64,000 nucleotides of DNA from the NCBI GenBank assembly GCA_030248215.1, contig JASANG010000523.1, positions 62,001 through 126,000 of the forward strand. Direction: 5' to 3'. Both the position numbers and the translations under genes were made by a program. Source of the DNA: Enoplolaimus lenunculus. Taxonomy: Eukaryota; Nematoda; Enoplea; Enoplida; Thoracostomopsidae. Of the stretch, positions 28,921-41,552 are shown piece after piece (position 1 is the first letter of the stretch; each line of letters opens with the position of its first letter). The notes beneath the pieces are model-generated. The model made no database searches. It was not told the origin of the DNA and saw only the letters and a program-made list of their open reading frames with translations.

Positions 28921-31137
28921 CTTGAGTGCGATATGGAGTAAGCTTGCGTTAGACGAATACGCTTAAGTTTATGACCCATCGTCCATGTATAAAGGACTAG
29001 TAACAATAGTAAAACTATATTCCTAAACCTAAAGCCTAAGCAAAACATTTCCATTGTGTGCCATACCGCTCGTATTGTTTCGTACGTGTAAAGAATATAT
29101 AGACTTAGATAAATTCAGACCTTTCCATTGCCTACTTTAAACGCAGTGTGTTTTCTTTGTATCCTGTCCAGTGTTTGAACGTCCGTTTCTTGTGAATGCC
29201 ACAGATTAGTTGTGTTTTAGTATATTATTGAACCACCCGTATTGTATTCATTTTGTTGTTATGTGTGTATCTATAATTATGGGTGTATTACACATAATAT
29301 GTGTGTAAGTTATGTTCTGGAAGCTTCGACACCTAAACTATATAAATGAAGGCATCAGCGTTTTGGAAAGTAACGGCGCATTTTGTTTGGCATTGGATAT
29401 AGGTTTTGTATAATAGGCTGTACAAATTAAAGCTGTATACTCTTTAATCTTTAAGGAACGGTCGTTCTTGATTGTTAAGTTCGGCATCAACTGCATACAG
29501 GATACAATTGAGACGTCTGTGGTCAGGTTGGATCTGGATTATTTGTTTAACCGTTTTGTAATTCTGTCGTATTGAACACTAGCCGTTTCAGTGCTAAACC
29601 TTAACAAAAAATCTTGATTTTGATGCCTGTTTCATGGGGCCTCGACCGGGGTGGCTTATTCCCTTGCATCGGCCCCTACTAGCCAGGATATCATTTTGGG
29701 TTGCTATAAGGTTGTTTTTGGGTGCTGCAATCTGTCTGATTGTTCGGGAGTCTGCACATACAGTTGCTTTTTTATATAAATTTTGTTTTAGCTTTGAGTC
29801 ACTCTGTGTTTATAGTTGGATAATATGCTTATGTTTTAAAGCATTATGTGATCATTAACTAGAAGGTTTAGAAAGTAAATTTGTTTTGCGGTTTGTTTAA
29901 GTTACAATTATTGCTGAGTGAGCAGCAGCCCGTATATGTGTCGAATTTGGGGTCCAGGTCAAAAACTAATTGGCTTATGCCAAGCTGTTATTCTGTCTGT
30001 GCAATAGCAGATTTGAACGGGACAAATAGCTGTTTAATTAAACTTTGCATCCGTAAAAGAAAGCCACGTAAAATGAAATGTGCCGATTGGCTATTTGAAG
30101 TGCATCATCAGTATTCTATGCCTTACCGCTGTAATGACGATTTTTAATTCAGTAATTTCATTGGCGGAGTGACGAATTATGGCAGTATTTATGGTTTGGG
30201 TCAGTTTTTGCTCGTTCTCCAGAGGAATCATGGCCGTGGCCAGGATTTTCATTTGCGGGCGCACAAATACTCTAAACGTATAGTGTGTTAATCGTACAAA
30301 AACAGTCGCTACACTCAACAACGCGTGAAAACATATTTTGATGCATATATACAACTAAAGCAGTGTCGGCGCGGAAAAGAAAAGCACCAACATTTAGTGT
30401 GATAATGTAACGCACAGATGATCATAGTTTAAATTTACTCAAAAATGAAATTTTTCCTAAACAATCAGGGGGCACGGCCCCGGCCGGGTTAGGTCCATGA
30501 GACCAACGTAGGTATATACTCCAAGCAAATGTTATGCGGAAGTTAATACTTATAAGTTGGGATGTAAAGTGCAAATTGCAATTTTATTGCTAATTGTGTT
30601 CTTTACTTAGGCTTAAGCTTATCCTTATACGGAAACTTTGAAAAACGGCACAATGCAATGGCTAGCTTGAGGCTCAGACGTAGGCTTAGGCGCTGGAGTA
30701 TGCTTAGTATACTCATGGGCGCCAGTGTAAACGAGGAGAAGTTTGTTTTATTTCTAATTGCTTTTACAACTCGGTGACTAGTAAAAGCTGTGTAAGAAAA
30801 GTTTTTAAGGTACATACGTAGAAGTGAAATCGGAAACAAGTTTTGAGGTTGGGAACAAACAGGGACGCGGCTATGGTGCCCTAGTTCCCGCTATAGGATG
30901 CGACCCTTTTAACGTACCGAAGTACCAAAGAACAGCTTTAGAACTATCACGAAAGTGAATTTTTCCAAATTTATGATTGCTGGTGCTAAACGATTATGAT
31001 CGTACGTACATAACGTATTCAGCTTGGAGGTGTTTGCACAGCAAAAAAAGATTTAAGAGAACTGTACGTATCAGTTTTGGTACGCTAAGCTTTTTACTGG
31101 AATTTCCGTCTAGTCTGGATGATACCAATTTCGTCTG
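28921..31137. other. Intergenic, no gene seen
   Basis: AT-rich with stops in all frames. Only a degenerate TTAGGC-type cluster (30607-30690) and a GC-rich palindromic GGGGGCACGGCCCCGGCC near 30468 stand out. Confidence 0.5.
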
Positions 31138-31173
31138 TTGTTGTTGCTGTTTGATTTTGCCGCTAAGCTTTTC

Positions 31174-31211
<38 letters not shown>

Positions 31212-31212
31212 C
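31138..31212. repeat. TTG/TGT trinucleotide microsatellite
   Basis: Two imperfect TTGTTG runs, the longer about 40 bp at 31172-31211. There is no coding context on either strand. Confidence 0.9.
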
Positions 31213-31921
31213 TTGTGTGTCACTTATTTTTTGTTACCCACGTTGCTATTTTTGGTTTTCTTACTGTATAGAACTGCCGCACACAAAGGGTGCAAAATAA
31301 TCACAGGGAGTGGGGGGCGTGGGGTTCCCACCATGTCAAATGTTTTACATACAACCGATTTTTAGAGGCAAGAATAGAAAAATTGAAACATTCACACCCA
31401 AGCTGCAAAAATATTAAGGTGGCCCTGCATAAAAATGCAGGTCATTCTGCGCCCTATAAAGGTGCCCTTTTCTACCTTTTCAGCAATTTCGGGGGCATTT
31501 CCGTGTTCCTTTTTTGTGTACGCCCCTGGATGGGGTGAAAAGATATTTATAGCGTTAAGGAATTTTCGGGCAAAATGGCACTTTTGCAGACTTTTTAATG
31601 CTTTTTAGTTATGCCCTCGACATGAAAGCTTGACTACAGCGCTGTTTCTTATTTATAGGTTTACTTCGTATATAACCGTGTGAATTTCACGTGAATGATA
31701 TATATAAATTACACGTGTGTACGCGTTGTTGTTAGCTTGCATCTTGAGCGCGCAAAAACAACTGTTCTTGTTTATTTGTTAAACTGCTATCTTGTGCTTT
31801 GAGCTGAGATAGTTCTGAGCTGCATAATATGTATCAACGTGTAATTAATGACTGCTTTACTGTTGCTGTTGTACATATTTAGTGTGTATGTTTTGTGTAG
31901 TCTCGCACCACCACTCTCCCT

Positions 31922-32177
31922 CGTTGCAGCGGCGGATCCAGGACTTTCTGACGGTGGGAACGGTATGGCAAATGTTGTGAAACGCAAAAATTGTAAGGTA
32001 GAAACCTAATCATTTTATCACAAAAAATTTTAGGGCATAATTAAGGACCTTATTTTTTACAAAATATTTTCTGAGGGGAAAAGTTGTAAGGTGTAGGGAC
32101 CTTACCATTTTATCACAAAAAAATTCTAATGGGGAAGGCTTACACTTCCCCCACCCCTCTCTGGATCCGCTGCAACG
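31922..32177. mobile_element. MITE with CGTTGCAGCGGATCCAG ends
   Basis: The left end CGTTGCAGCGGCGGATCCAG pairs with the right end CTGGATCCGCTGCAACG apart from a 3-base indel. The interior repeats ACCATTTTATCACAAAAAA twice. It is 256 bp. Ends with GCGGATCCAG recur at 53898-54077, and single ends at about 9238, 32742 and 39257. Confidence 0.72.
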
Positions 32178-33134
32178 GGTGTCTAAATTACCGTTTGCTA
32201 CCTTACGGTATTGAGTTTATGTCAAGCATGTTTGTGGTGTGTTTTGTGAATCTAGAAAATGTTTACAGCCAATTGCCGCAAATATAATGGACTACAAAAA
32301 TACAGAACGTTTAAATTTTGGGCCGGGCTTGTAGCCAGAGTGGAAGTTCACCACTCTGCAACAATTTTGCCCCCTCCAGTAGAACGTTGCTCGTAATGTC
32401 GTCGAAAACCATTGTATGTCCCTTCTGAAAACTTTTTAGCCCCCCCCTCAAGCAAGGTGAGCAACCTACGGGTTTGATTTAGGCTTAAGTGCTTAAGTTA
32501 AAGTTTAATGTTAAGCCTAGAAATTATATGAACTGCACCTAATAGGAAAATTTGTGAACACTGACAGATCCAAGGGGAACATCCCGACTTACGCTCATGA
32601 ACAGGGATCAAAACCAAGATTTTGCAGTAAGGTGTAGCACTAACACAGTGTTTAGCTTCATGCTGGCTTCGGCTTCGTTCGCGAGTTTTTTTCCATCAAA
32701 ACATTTCGCGCAGCTCCCGTTTTAGAAATTTCTGGATCTGCCACTGTTGTAAGCAACTAGTTATGTACTAGCTCAAGTAAAACAAATGAATATATAATGA
32801 TGAATTTATGATAGCAAAATAGGTTTATTCTTCTACATGACTGGCTTTGAGGAGATTTTTTATGGTTTTACTAAGATTTCAGATACAGAACGTATATAGC
32901 GAAGTTTCTAGTCAGATTTGTGTCAATTCTGTTATAATAAAGTCGCATGCTTTTTAGTACGTAATTGGTTTTGTTATATGGTTGCCATAGTATTTTGGTT
33001 CTCTACATCGTTTGTCACGTTAGCATTATATATTATATATCATTACTGATTAGATGGAACCTCATACGTATATAATACACTGATTCTAGTTTTTTCTACA
33101 GTGATTTAAGTTGTTTATATATATACTGTATTCA
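32178..33134. other. Intergenic, no gene seen
   Basis: AT-rich. A reversed tRNA-like B box (GGTTTTGATCCC on the minus strand, about 32608) may be a SINE relic. Nothing else is interpretable. Confidence 0.4.
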
Positions 33135-33540
33135 GTGTGCGCCGGCAAAAACTGATATTCTTATCCTGTTCCGGTATCTGATACAACCCTGCCGGATACG
33201 GATATTTACGGTTTTGGTGCCAAATATCATAAAACAGCTTTTTACAAGTAAGGGTCTTTAAACATCTAACTGCGATTACATTCCCTGGGCAAGTCAAGAA
33301 GTTTAAGTTTTGATACGTTTTAGCTATTTTTAAGTTACATGTAGAGTTAAACGCATTTTTGCATTAAATAATATCAGTTTATCGATAGCAATTATGAATT
33401 TTATAACAAACGAAAACATTGAGCACGCTGAAAAATACAGCGAAAAACTAAATTATTTTAACATATACAATATCTGGTATCCGGTTCCTGTTCCGGTACA
33501 AAATTCAATATCCGTATTCGGTTCCGATATCCGGTGATTT
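33135..33540. mobile_element. TATCCGG-rich MITE, copy 1
   Basis: Shares its whole length with 37927-38366, including GCCGGCAAAAACTGATAT, AGTTTTGATACGTTTTAGC, TTGTGAATTTTATAACA-like words and a TATCCGTATTCGGTTC end. Both ends are rich in inverted CCGGTAT/ATACCGG words. The extreme termini are eroded. Confidence 0.7.
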
Positions 33541-33856
33541 AATATCTGAACCTGACTGTAGTATTCGTATTGTACGTATGGATATATAATACGTACGCCG
33601 CACTTATGCTGATAATGAATGTGCACAGTTAATACATGAAATCATGGTGTAATTGTATACAGTTATGCTTGTGTATGTATATATAGAGCCCATTAGATAC
33701 TAACTGAACATGTTTGAGAACGGCAAAATATTCCAGGAAGGGCATGCAGGGAGATTTCCCATTCAAGTGAAATGGTATGGGGGTAGGGGGTAGCTAAGAT
33801 TTTGCAATAGGTGAGGTACGTTTTTAAAATTTCGAAAACGGTTTTTTGTGTTATAA

Positions 33857-34199
33857 ATCGAAAACGCACCTTACAACCATTTTTGCAAAAATCCCAAAGG
33901 GATTCTTGGCTTTTTACACCCCTGCAGGGTAACACCTTGGCATGTGGGTGTAAATCTTTCTTTGGGGGGATCGAAAACGTACCTTACAACCATTTTTGCA
34001 AAAATCCCAAAGGGATTCTTGGCTTTTTACACCCCTGCAGGGTAACACCTTGGCATGTGGGTGTAAATCTTTCTTTGGGGGGGGGGATCGAAAACGCACC
34101 TTACAACCATTTTTGCAAAAACCCCAAAGGGATTCTTGGCTTTTTACACCCCTGCAGGGTAACACCTTGGCATGTGGGTATAAATCTTTCTTTGGGGGC
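33857..34199. repeat. Three tandem copies of a 113-117 bp unit
   Basis: Units begin ATCGAAAACG at 33857, 33970 and 34087 and contain TTGCAAAAATCCCAAAGGGA, CACCCCTGCAGGGTAACACC and AATCTTTCTTTGGGG. Differences are few apart from the length of the G run at the unit join, so the triplication is recent. Confidence 0.92.
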
Positions 34200-34203
34200 T
34201 TAG

Positions 34204-34440
34204 ACTTGTTCTAGGAGGCACAGCGAACCCGCTCGGAATGCCATAAAAGTTTGCGAATGGGATAAGGCTAATTGTGTAAAAACGGACTTTGAGGATGATT
34301 GCCGGTTGGAAAGTAACGAAAGCGACAGTAAAAAAGCAACAAGTATTTTGAAATTTTCTACAGGTAAAACAGAAGGCATCGATACAGCTAGTGAACCAGC
34401 TTTAGACAAATGTGGTCTAAATGCGAGGCCTCTTGTGTAG
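34204..34440 (+). pseudogene. Orphan exon-like open frame, no start codon
   Basis: A 78-codon frame running CSRRHSEPARNAIKVCEWDK through DFEDDCRLESNESDSKKATS to CGLNARPLV and a TAG stop. It has a charged, soluble-protein composition unlike the surrounding translated noise, begins just after GGGGGCTTAG, which could serve as a splice acceptor, and has no ATG. It could be a terminal exon whose partners are not recognisable, a relic exon, or chance. I do not recognise a family. Confidence 0.25.
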
Positions 34441-35548
34441 TATTCTCATCATACGTTTTCCTTTTGGTTTGTCTGGTTTATTCTCACTCCGGCCAACAGC
34501 TCGTTCGACCAACTAATTAAGTTTCTCTGGTGTTTGCGGGGGCTATATATACGCAAGTTTTACAAGCGAGCGAAAAATTGTTTGATATGTGTACGTAATT
34601 TAGGAAGTTATTCAAAAATCCTGTAAAAGTGGTTTTTACTCGTTTGTTTCGAAATTCTGGGAGCTCTTGTGTCCTCTATTCCTCTTCAAATCAATTAATT
34701 CATATCAAGTTTGACTGTTGGTCTCGTGAGAGTACCGCGCGCGTAATCCTTTGTATATATAAAACCGAAAATATCCCATATGATTGTTTTAACGTTTTTC
34801 AGATTACTTGTTATTATTGTTTGTATATTAATAATAATAATAATAACTCAAAACGGCAAAATCGAGCTTTGCCCAGGTATTATTTATTTACGTAGTTTGT
34901 AATTAATTGTCAGTTGTTGCGCTGCACGGTTTATCGTACCTACCTACCTACCTAATTCCATCATCAATTGCATTAATTGTTTGTCAACGTTTCTTACAAA
35001 CATTGATTGTATTGTAATAATATATTAAATGTCAAATATATCTGGCATTTGTGGATGTTGGCACGTGCAGTGTATAATACTGGTTTATTGGTTCAAATAT
35101 GGTTGTTCACAGTCCTCCCGTTGGATCGCCTTTGATCGGTAAGTAAGCAAAAATGTAAAACTATTTTGTAAAAAGTTAATTACGTAGCCCCGAGTATTTG
35201 GGTTTTGTAAACATTAATGGGTTGGGCTCTCTTGTGCACTTTCTCTGGGGCCTACCGCCTACGCTAGGCTTAACAGAAGTCTTAGTTATAGGCTGACACT
35301 TGAAAGTATATATGGTTAGGCTCAGAAAAGCCTTGCACTAAGCGTGAGCGAAAATGGGCGGAAAGGGTGCAAGAGCCTAAACTTGCTATCGGGTTATCGT
35401 ATTGTTTCGTTTTTCACTTGTTTCGGTTGCTGTTTTGGTACGTATTTTTTAAGTTGCTTGCTGTCGGCGATTGTGATGTGAACACATTTGAGTGAGTGAA
35501 ATTAATCATGTGAGTTGTCGAAAAATTTGCGTAATATATACGTATATA
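34441..35548. other. Intergenic with two microsatellites
   Basis: An AAT run at 34829-34846 and a CCTA run at 34939-34954; otherwise nothing interpretable. Confidence 0.5.
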
Positions 35549-35882
35549 TGTCGTAGGCGTAGTCCAAGTCGTAATTCAGGCCAATTCCGAAATGGGCTAG
35601 TCCAAAGCGGAATTACGACTTGGGATAGCCCAACACAGAATCATGTCTAGTAAAGCTGTGAGTTTTTTGATTGTTTACTGGATTTGGTAGTCCTAATCCT
35701 GCTTAATTCCACGTGGCTCCGCAAGACATACTGTTTGATAGGCAACAGGTGCCGATTACTTTGCCAATTAGAAACGATTATTTGCATCATAGAAATAATT
35801 AGCTTGGGATAGCCCAACTCGTAATTACGCCCAGGACTAGCCCAATTCGGAACTGGGCAAAATTACGATTAGGCTACGACAT
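35549..35882. mobile_element. MITE with ATGTCGTAG ends and palindromic arms
   Basis: The left end ATGTCGTAGGCGTAGTCC pairs with the right end CTACGACAT. The arms (AAGTCGTAATTC, GGGCTAGTCC against GGACTAGCCC, AATTACGA) continue the inverted repeat for about 45 bases each side, with internal GCCCAA/TTGGGC words. It is 334 bp, flanked by TATAT-rich sequence on both sides. Confidence 0.75.
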
Positions 35883-36401
35883 ATATTTACCAATCAAAGT
35901 ACCTGTAACAAATTATTCATTGACCAGAGGTTGAGTTAAACTCAGTTAAAATGGATTAAAATTATTAATTTCTCAGCAACAATTTATGCCATACTAAATC
36001 ATAGTTTAAGCTTAACGTGAAGAAAAACTTAAACAAGTATATAGCCAATTTATAATGTGAGCCAAATTTAGTAATTCGTCAACAAATATTGACAATTGGA
36101 AATTGTGTATATACGTACGTAGGCTAAAAGATTTTAGATAATTTTACTTATATCTGGTTCAAGTAGCGATCTGGGTAGTTTAACATTTACTGTTACTGTG
36201 TTTTGTGTTTTATGCGGTAAATAGGTCACATTTTCATAAATTCAATCCAATAAGACGTGTATGTACGTAGTATAGTATTCCGACACGTGATTTTCTAGGA
36301 AAATACGTACGTACCATCTCAGTTTTACTGTAGGCTAGCTACGAGCAGAGGCGCAACGAAAATTCGAGTTCGAGAGAGGATAATTCTAGTATGTATATAA
36401 T

Positions 36402-37466
36402 TGAGCGAAGCGTTTTATGTTTTGTACTTGGGGGTCGAAAGGTGGATGTCCGTCTGTCCGTCCGAATAGAATCTCAGGAAGGGCTGAACCGATTTTGATA
36501 AACTTTTTTGGTTTGAAAGCCAATTATCCTGAAGTGTTAACCTCGCATTGGGGTTTTAAAATTTTAAGCCGTTTAATAGCTACAGGCTAATTTGCATAGT
36601 TAATAAGCCTAAATTAGGACTTTCCACAAACAGTTAGAAGCAATCTAATTTTAGCAGTAAACGGTTTTTGGGTTCGAGAAATCTGCGTAGACTGTCTAAA
36701 AACCTCCAAAATCGATAATTGAACAGTTAGCTAATAGATAATTTGCATATTAGCATAGTTTATAAGCCTAAATTACGACTTTTTACAACATTTCACTAAT
36801 TATTAAGGTTAAAAGCAATATAATTTCAGCCCTAAAGGGTTTTTAGGTGCGAGGAATTTGAATAAATTGTTTACAAACATCCAAAACCGATAATTTAATA
36901 GTTAGCTAATAGCTAATTTGCATATTAGCTTAATTGACAACACAAAATTAGGACTTTTTAAATTATTTCAATAATTACGGTTTACTGAAGTTTTTTTGTG
37001 CGAGGAATATAAATAAATTGTTTACAAACGTCTAAAATCGATAATTGAGTAATTATCTAATAGATAATTTGCTTATAAGCAGAATTGATAAGCCTAAATT
37101 AGGCGTTTTTACAATGTTTCACTAATTATTAGGGTCACAAGCAATCTAATTTCAGCAATAATGGGTTTTCGGGTGCGAGGAATCTGAATAAATTGTCTAA
37201 AAACTTTTAAAGGCCATTATCGAATAGTTAGCTAATAGATAATTTGCATATTTGCTTAATTGACGAGACAAAATTAGGAGTTTTTAAATTATTCCAATAA
37301 TTATTAGGGTAGCGAAGGGTTTTTGGGTGCGAGGAATCTGAAAAAATTGGTTACAAACCTCCAAAACCGATAAATGAATAGTTAGCTGATAACTAATTTG
37401 CATACTACCTTAATTACTTACGTGTGTTCGAGCTTCGCTCAATAAATGTAGTCCCACTACGACTGG
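36402..37466 (+). repeat. Tandem-core repeat family, copy 2
   Basis: The head module ATTGAGCGAAGCGTTTTATG, GGGGGTCGAAAGGTGGATGT, GAACCGATTTTGATAAAC is followed by about five units alternating near 173 and 154 bp (GGGTTTTTGGGTGCGAGGAA, CAAAACCGATAATTGAATAG, TAGCTAATTTGCATA). The tail is TTCGAGCTTCGCTCAATAAA then GTCCCACTACGACTGG. Head and tail share the inverted word TTGAGCGAAGC. No open frame is present. Confidence 0.85.
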
Positions 37467-37926
37467 TATATATATTGTGGCGCCTGCTGCTATTCGCGTT
37501 AGCTACCCCCTGATTTGCATAGGTGTAGCAGAAGAGGTCAGTCGGACAGGGAAATAAGTTAGGTGTTCGTTGCAATATTTTCCTTTGATGTAAAGGTTCT
37601 GTTCTTTTTACTTAAATCTTTTGCTTATATAGTTTTGCCTTTCTATAATGGATATAGGTGTATTTTAAATATCATTTTATAATAAATTGTTGGTATGTGT
37701 ACTAAATACGCAATTATTTTGGCAGTTTGGTTCGGCACAGTAATCTCAACATATATACTTGAAGCATTTGCGTGTGCTCTTAGCGAACGACAATTCTTTA
37801 ACATTTAAAGCTGGCAGCGTATCTTAAGACGTGTAACAATGTTTATTGTTTTAAACGTACGATTCTTTCAAAAATATTGGAATGATTTAATGGCTTTATA
37901 TCCTCTCTATCCCCCCGCTGTTTACG

Positions 37927-38366
37927 GGTGCGACCGGATATTCGGTTCTTGTTTACTATCCGGCCGGCAAAAACCGACATCCGTATCCGGTTTCTGTATC
38001 CGGCTTAAACCTACCGGATTCCCGATATTTGCGGTTGTGATGCCGAATATAAAAAAATTGCTTTTTACTAGTAAGCATCTTTAATATTTGGCTCCGGTTA
38101 CATTTGTGCAAAAGAGAAGAAGTTCAAGTTTTGATACGTTTTAGCTATTTTTAACTTTTTTTGGATTAAATAATTTCAGGGTATCAGCAGCAATTGTGAA
38201 TTTTATAACAGACGGAAGCCTTGGGCGCGCGAAAAAATCTACGAAAAAATTAATTATTTTAACATACGTATACAATGTCCGGTATCCGGTACCTGTTTGG
38301 TAAAAAAATTCAATATCCGTATTCGGTTCAGGCATTCGGTAAATTAATATCCGGTCGCACCCTGAA
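37927..38366. mobile_element. TATCCGG-rich MITE, copy 2
   Basis: Begins GGGTGCGACCGGATATT and ends AATATCCGGTCGCACCCTG, a near-perfect inverted pair related to the hAT-type CAGGGTG termini. It is 440 bp. The interior matches 33135-33540. A clean target duplication was not found. Confidence 0.8.
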
Positions 38367-39487
38367 TCCGAACCAACTCTAGGAAATTAATAAAAACTGA
38401 CGCCCTTGGCTTCTAAAATCGAGTCTGCAAAATTTCGGCTACTTATATTTGAAATTTCAGTAGATGCATGACGTATTATTACTAATTGAGTTCCACGACA
38501 AATTATTCGGCAAAACACGTGCTGTGGAAACGTTTCATATATGTCATTATTCAATTGTGTTAATTGCGTCCAGCCTTGCTCATCGTTGTTTTGATAAAAC
38601 AAACGCGGTGTTGTATGAGATGCTTAAGCAGTAGTTAATGTTAAATTTTTAAATTTTTATTTTTTGAAGCATTTTTATTTCACATTGCGAACTGAATTGT
38701 TGTTTTGTGTGTGAAATGATTTGATTTCTAGCAGTTGCAGCATGACTTCGTTTTGTAGTCGCCGACTGTAACCTGCTCGTATTATTGTTGTGACAGATTG
38801 GTCGACGGTACTTGTTTATCTAGATAATTAACGCTGGAATACGCGACATATGTATTTTGGGTAACGTTCCAGCCCTACTTGGTTTACAGTATTTTCTTAG
38901 AACAGTGACGTGCTTTTCTCGGAAAAGAAAATTTGCATGCATGCGGATTGTTGTGCATTCGTTAACTTTTGCGCATTGTTCAAAGCCGGCTGACTACGTA
39001 GTATACTTTATTTCAGCATTAGGGTTAATTTGATGGAAGACTCCTATTTCAATCATTTTACTGGGTGGCAACTCGCAACGAACTTTTGTGGAGGATGCAA
39101 GCCGTTCCAGCGGGGGAAAGGGGGGCGGACGCCCCTGTGAAATTTTTTTGTGCTAAAATGGTAAGGTTTCTCTCTACGTTACGGTTTGTCACCCTCAGAA
39201 AATCGACATATAGCATACCGCAAAAATTGTGTTTCATAACTGTTGTCAGCCTGCCTTCCGCTGGATCCGCCGCTCGTGGGTGGAGTTAATAAAATGCTCA
39301 CTAGACCATTGTTTAGCAGAACGCCGTTTCCAATGTTAATTAAAAACTTTGGAAAAATAGAAGGCCACACATTTAATAATCTTTTTCGTTGGAAAAAATA
39401 TATAGTGATGGTCTTTGTGATTTATCTAACAGCACGACGACAGCACGCATTTAAATTAACAATATATAAAGCATGTATATATTTTAT
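38367..39487. other. Intergenic, no gene seen
   Basis: AT-rich. GGGGGAAAGGGGGGCGGACG near 39102 and TGGATCCGCCGCTCG near 39253 look like ends of GCGGATCC-type elements. No exon is apparent. Confidence 0.45.
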
Positions 39488-40615
39488 TTATTGAGCGAAG
39501 CGAAACTCTGAGCGAAACTCCGAGCGAAGCTCAGAGTTTCGCGAAGCGTTTTATGTCTTGTACTATGGAGTCGAAAGCTGGATGTCCGTCTGTCCGTCCG
39601 AAAAGAATCTCAGGAACGGTTGAACCGATTTTGATAATTTTTTTTGAATGAAAGAGAATTATGCTGGGGTGTTAACCTCGCATTGGGGTTTTAAAATTCT
39701 AGGTTAGGGTTTTAAAATTCTACGCCGTTTATTAGCTAAAGGCTAAGTTGCATAATTAAGCCTAAATTAGGACTTTCTACATTATTTCACTAATTGTTAC
39801 AGTTACAAGCAATATAATTTCAGCATTAAACGGTTTTTGGGTACGAGCAGTCTGCATAGATTGTTTACAAAACTCCGAGACCGATAATTGAGTAGTTAGC
39901 TAATAGATAACTTGCATATTATTAGCATAGTTTATAAGCCTAAATTAGGAGTTTTTAATATATTTTCCTAATTATTAAGGTTAAAAGCAATATAATTCCA
40001 GCACTAAAGGGTTTTTAGTTGCGAAGAGGTTGAATAAATCGTTTACAAACCTTCAAACCCGATAATTGAACAGTTAGCTAATAGATAATTTGCATATTAG
40101 CTTAATTGACAAGACAAAACTAGCACTTTTAAAATTCTTTCAATAATTATTAGGGTTTACTGAAGGTTTTTGGGTGCGAGGAATCTGAATAGATTGTTTA
40201 CAAACGTCTAAAACTGATAATTGTGTAGTTAGCTAATAGAGAATTTGCATATAGGCATAATAGATAAGCCTAAATTAGGCATTTTTGCAGTATTTCACTA
40301 ATTGTTAGGGTTACAAGCTATGTAATTTCGGCAATAATGGGTTTTTGGGTGCGAGGAATCTGAAGAAATAATCTAAAAACCTTGTAAACCGATTATGGAA
40401 TAGCTTAATTGATAAGCCTAAATAATGGCTTTTAAATTATTTGTCAAACTATTAGGGTGACTGATGGATTTTTGAGTGCGAGGAATCTGAATAAATTGTT
40501 TACAAACCTCCAAAACCGATAAATGAATAGTTAGCTAATAACTAATTTGCATATTACCTTAATTGCTTACGAGTATTCGAGCTTCGCTCAATAAATGTAG
40601 TTCCACTACGACTGG
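39488..40615 (+). repeat. tps: Tandem-core repeat family, copy 3, abutting the tps gene
   Basis: Same layout as copy 2, with an extra hairpin at its head (CGAAACTCTGAGC pairing with GCTCAGAGTTTCG at 39500-39543). About five to six internal units of about 155-175 bp follow. It ends GTTCCACTACGACTGG at 40615, only 107 bp before the tps start codon. Confidence 0.85.
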
Positions 40616-40722
40616 TTCATTTTTGGTTGTGATTTCAATGTTTTTATTGTAAATACGTATATTATGTATTGGTTGATGTGGTGAAAGTTATAAGTACGTA
40701 TTTATACTGCATAATGTAAAAA
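40616..40722 (+). promoter_or_regulatory. tps: Immediate 5' flank of tps
   Basis: The 107 bp between the tandem-core repeat and the ATG must hold the end of the 5' UTR, or a splice acceptor if an upstream untranslated exon exists. No canonical TATA box is visible. A TAA at 40717-40719 is in frame with the ATG, which fixes the start. Confidence 0.4.
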
Positions 40723-40867
40723 ATGTCGTCTTCAAAATTCAATTCGTCACACGCATCCGGTTTAGATACATTATCGGTTGTGTTGAACGACGAGGAAGCG
40801 ACAACACCGTTCGATTTTTCGGCGCTCCAAAATTTGTGTACCCAGCTTGAATTGCGAATTAGTACAG
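40723..40867 (+). CDS. tps: tps exon 1
   Basis: Encodes residues 1-49 (MSSSKFNSSHASGLDTLSVV, then ALQNLCTQLELRIST). The start is fixed by the in-frame TAA just upstream. The donor is GTGGGT, phase 1. Confidence 0.88.
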
Positions 40868-41506
40868 GTGGGTTATATTACAGTCGGCGGAACCGTGAAG
40901 GATGGTTCAATTTTCAATATATATCGAATGTGCCTTAGGATTCGAATACAAGTTAGAAACGATAAAAAATTCCGATTGCGATTATACCTGCAATCGAAAT
41001 CGGAACCAAAACTGGGTTGAATTGGAATTCCAATAGGAATTCCGGTTGCATCTGGTCAAGGAGGCACAGAAGCAATCAATCTTAGAAGGGCATTTTGTTG
41101 ATTTCATAAGGCTTTCTATATAAGCGGGGCTAAAACTGCAGTAGAGAGAGCAGAATTTTAGGGATGCTTAGCCTCGGTAGACCCCTCTGACCACGATCCC
41201 GGAGTTATTAACGTTTTATCGTACGTAAGTAGTCAATTGCAATAATTCGTGATTTTCATTTTTTAGCCGATAAATCTGCACAGCGTCGCAGAAGTAGCGG
41301 TAACGTTGTTGTCGGACTTCCGGTTTCCGGATCAAACGACGATAAAACGGCGACGAGCGGCGGTGTAACCACAGATTTTCAAGTCTCCGGTCCTGGCGAT
41401 GATAACAGGAATGGGATTGCGGTGATCGATGGCAAACCCCCAACAGGATATATCGGTGGTGGTGCTTCAAACGAACGGTCTGATCAGAACGAACAGCCGG
41501 AGGTGC

Positions 41507-41552
<46 letters not shown>

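Noticed and set aside
30977-31300. Cysteine-run frame over the TTG microsatellite
   Set aside because: It is a microsatellite translated in one frame, with no homology and no second coding signal.
33857-34199. CRISPR-like array
   Set aside because: Three contiguous units with no unique spacers in an animal-type genome are an ordinary tandem duplication.
33811-34214. Frame with 38-residue repeats over the 115-bp triplicate
   Set aside because: Unit lengths of 113 and 117 bp break phase, and the translated text has no domain. The tandem duplication explains it.
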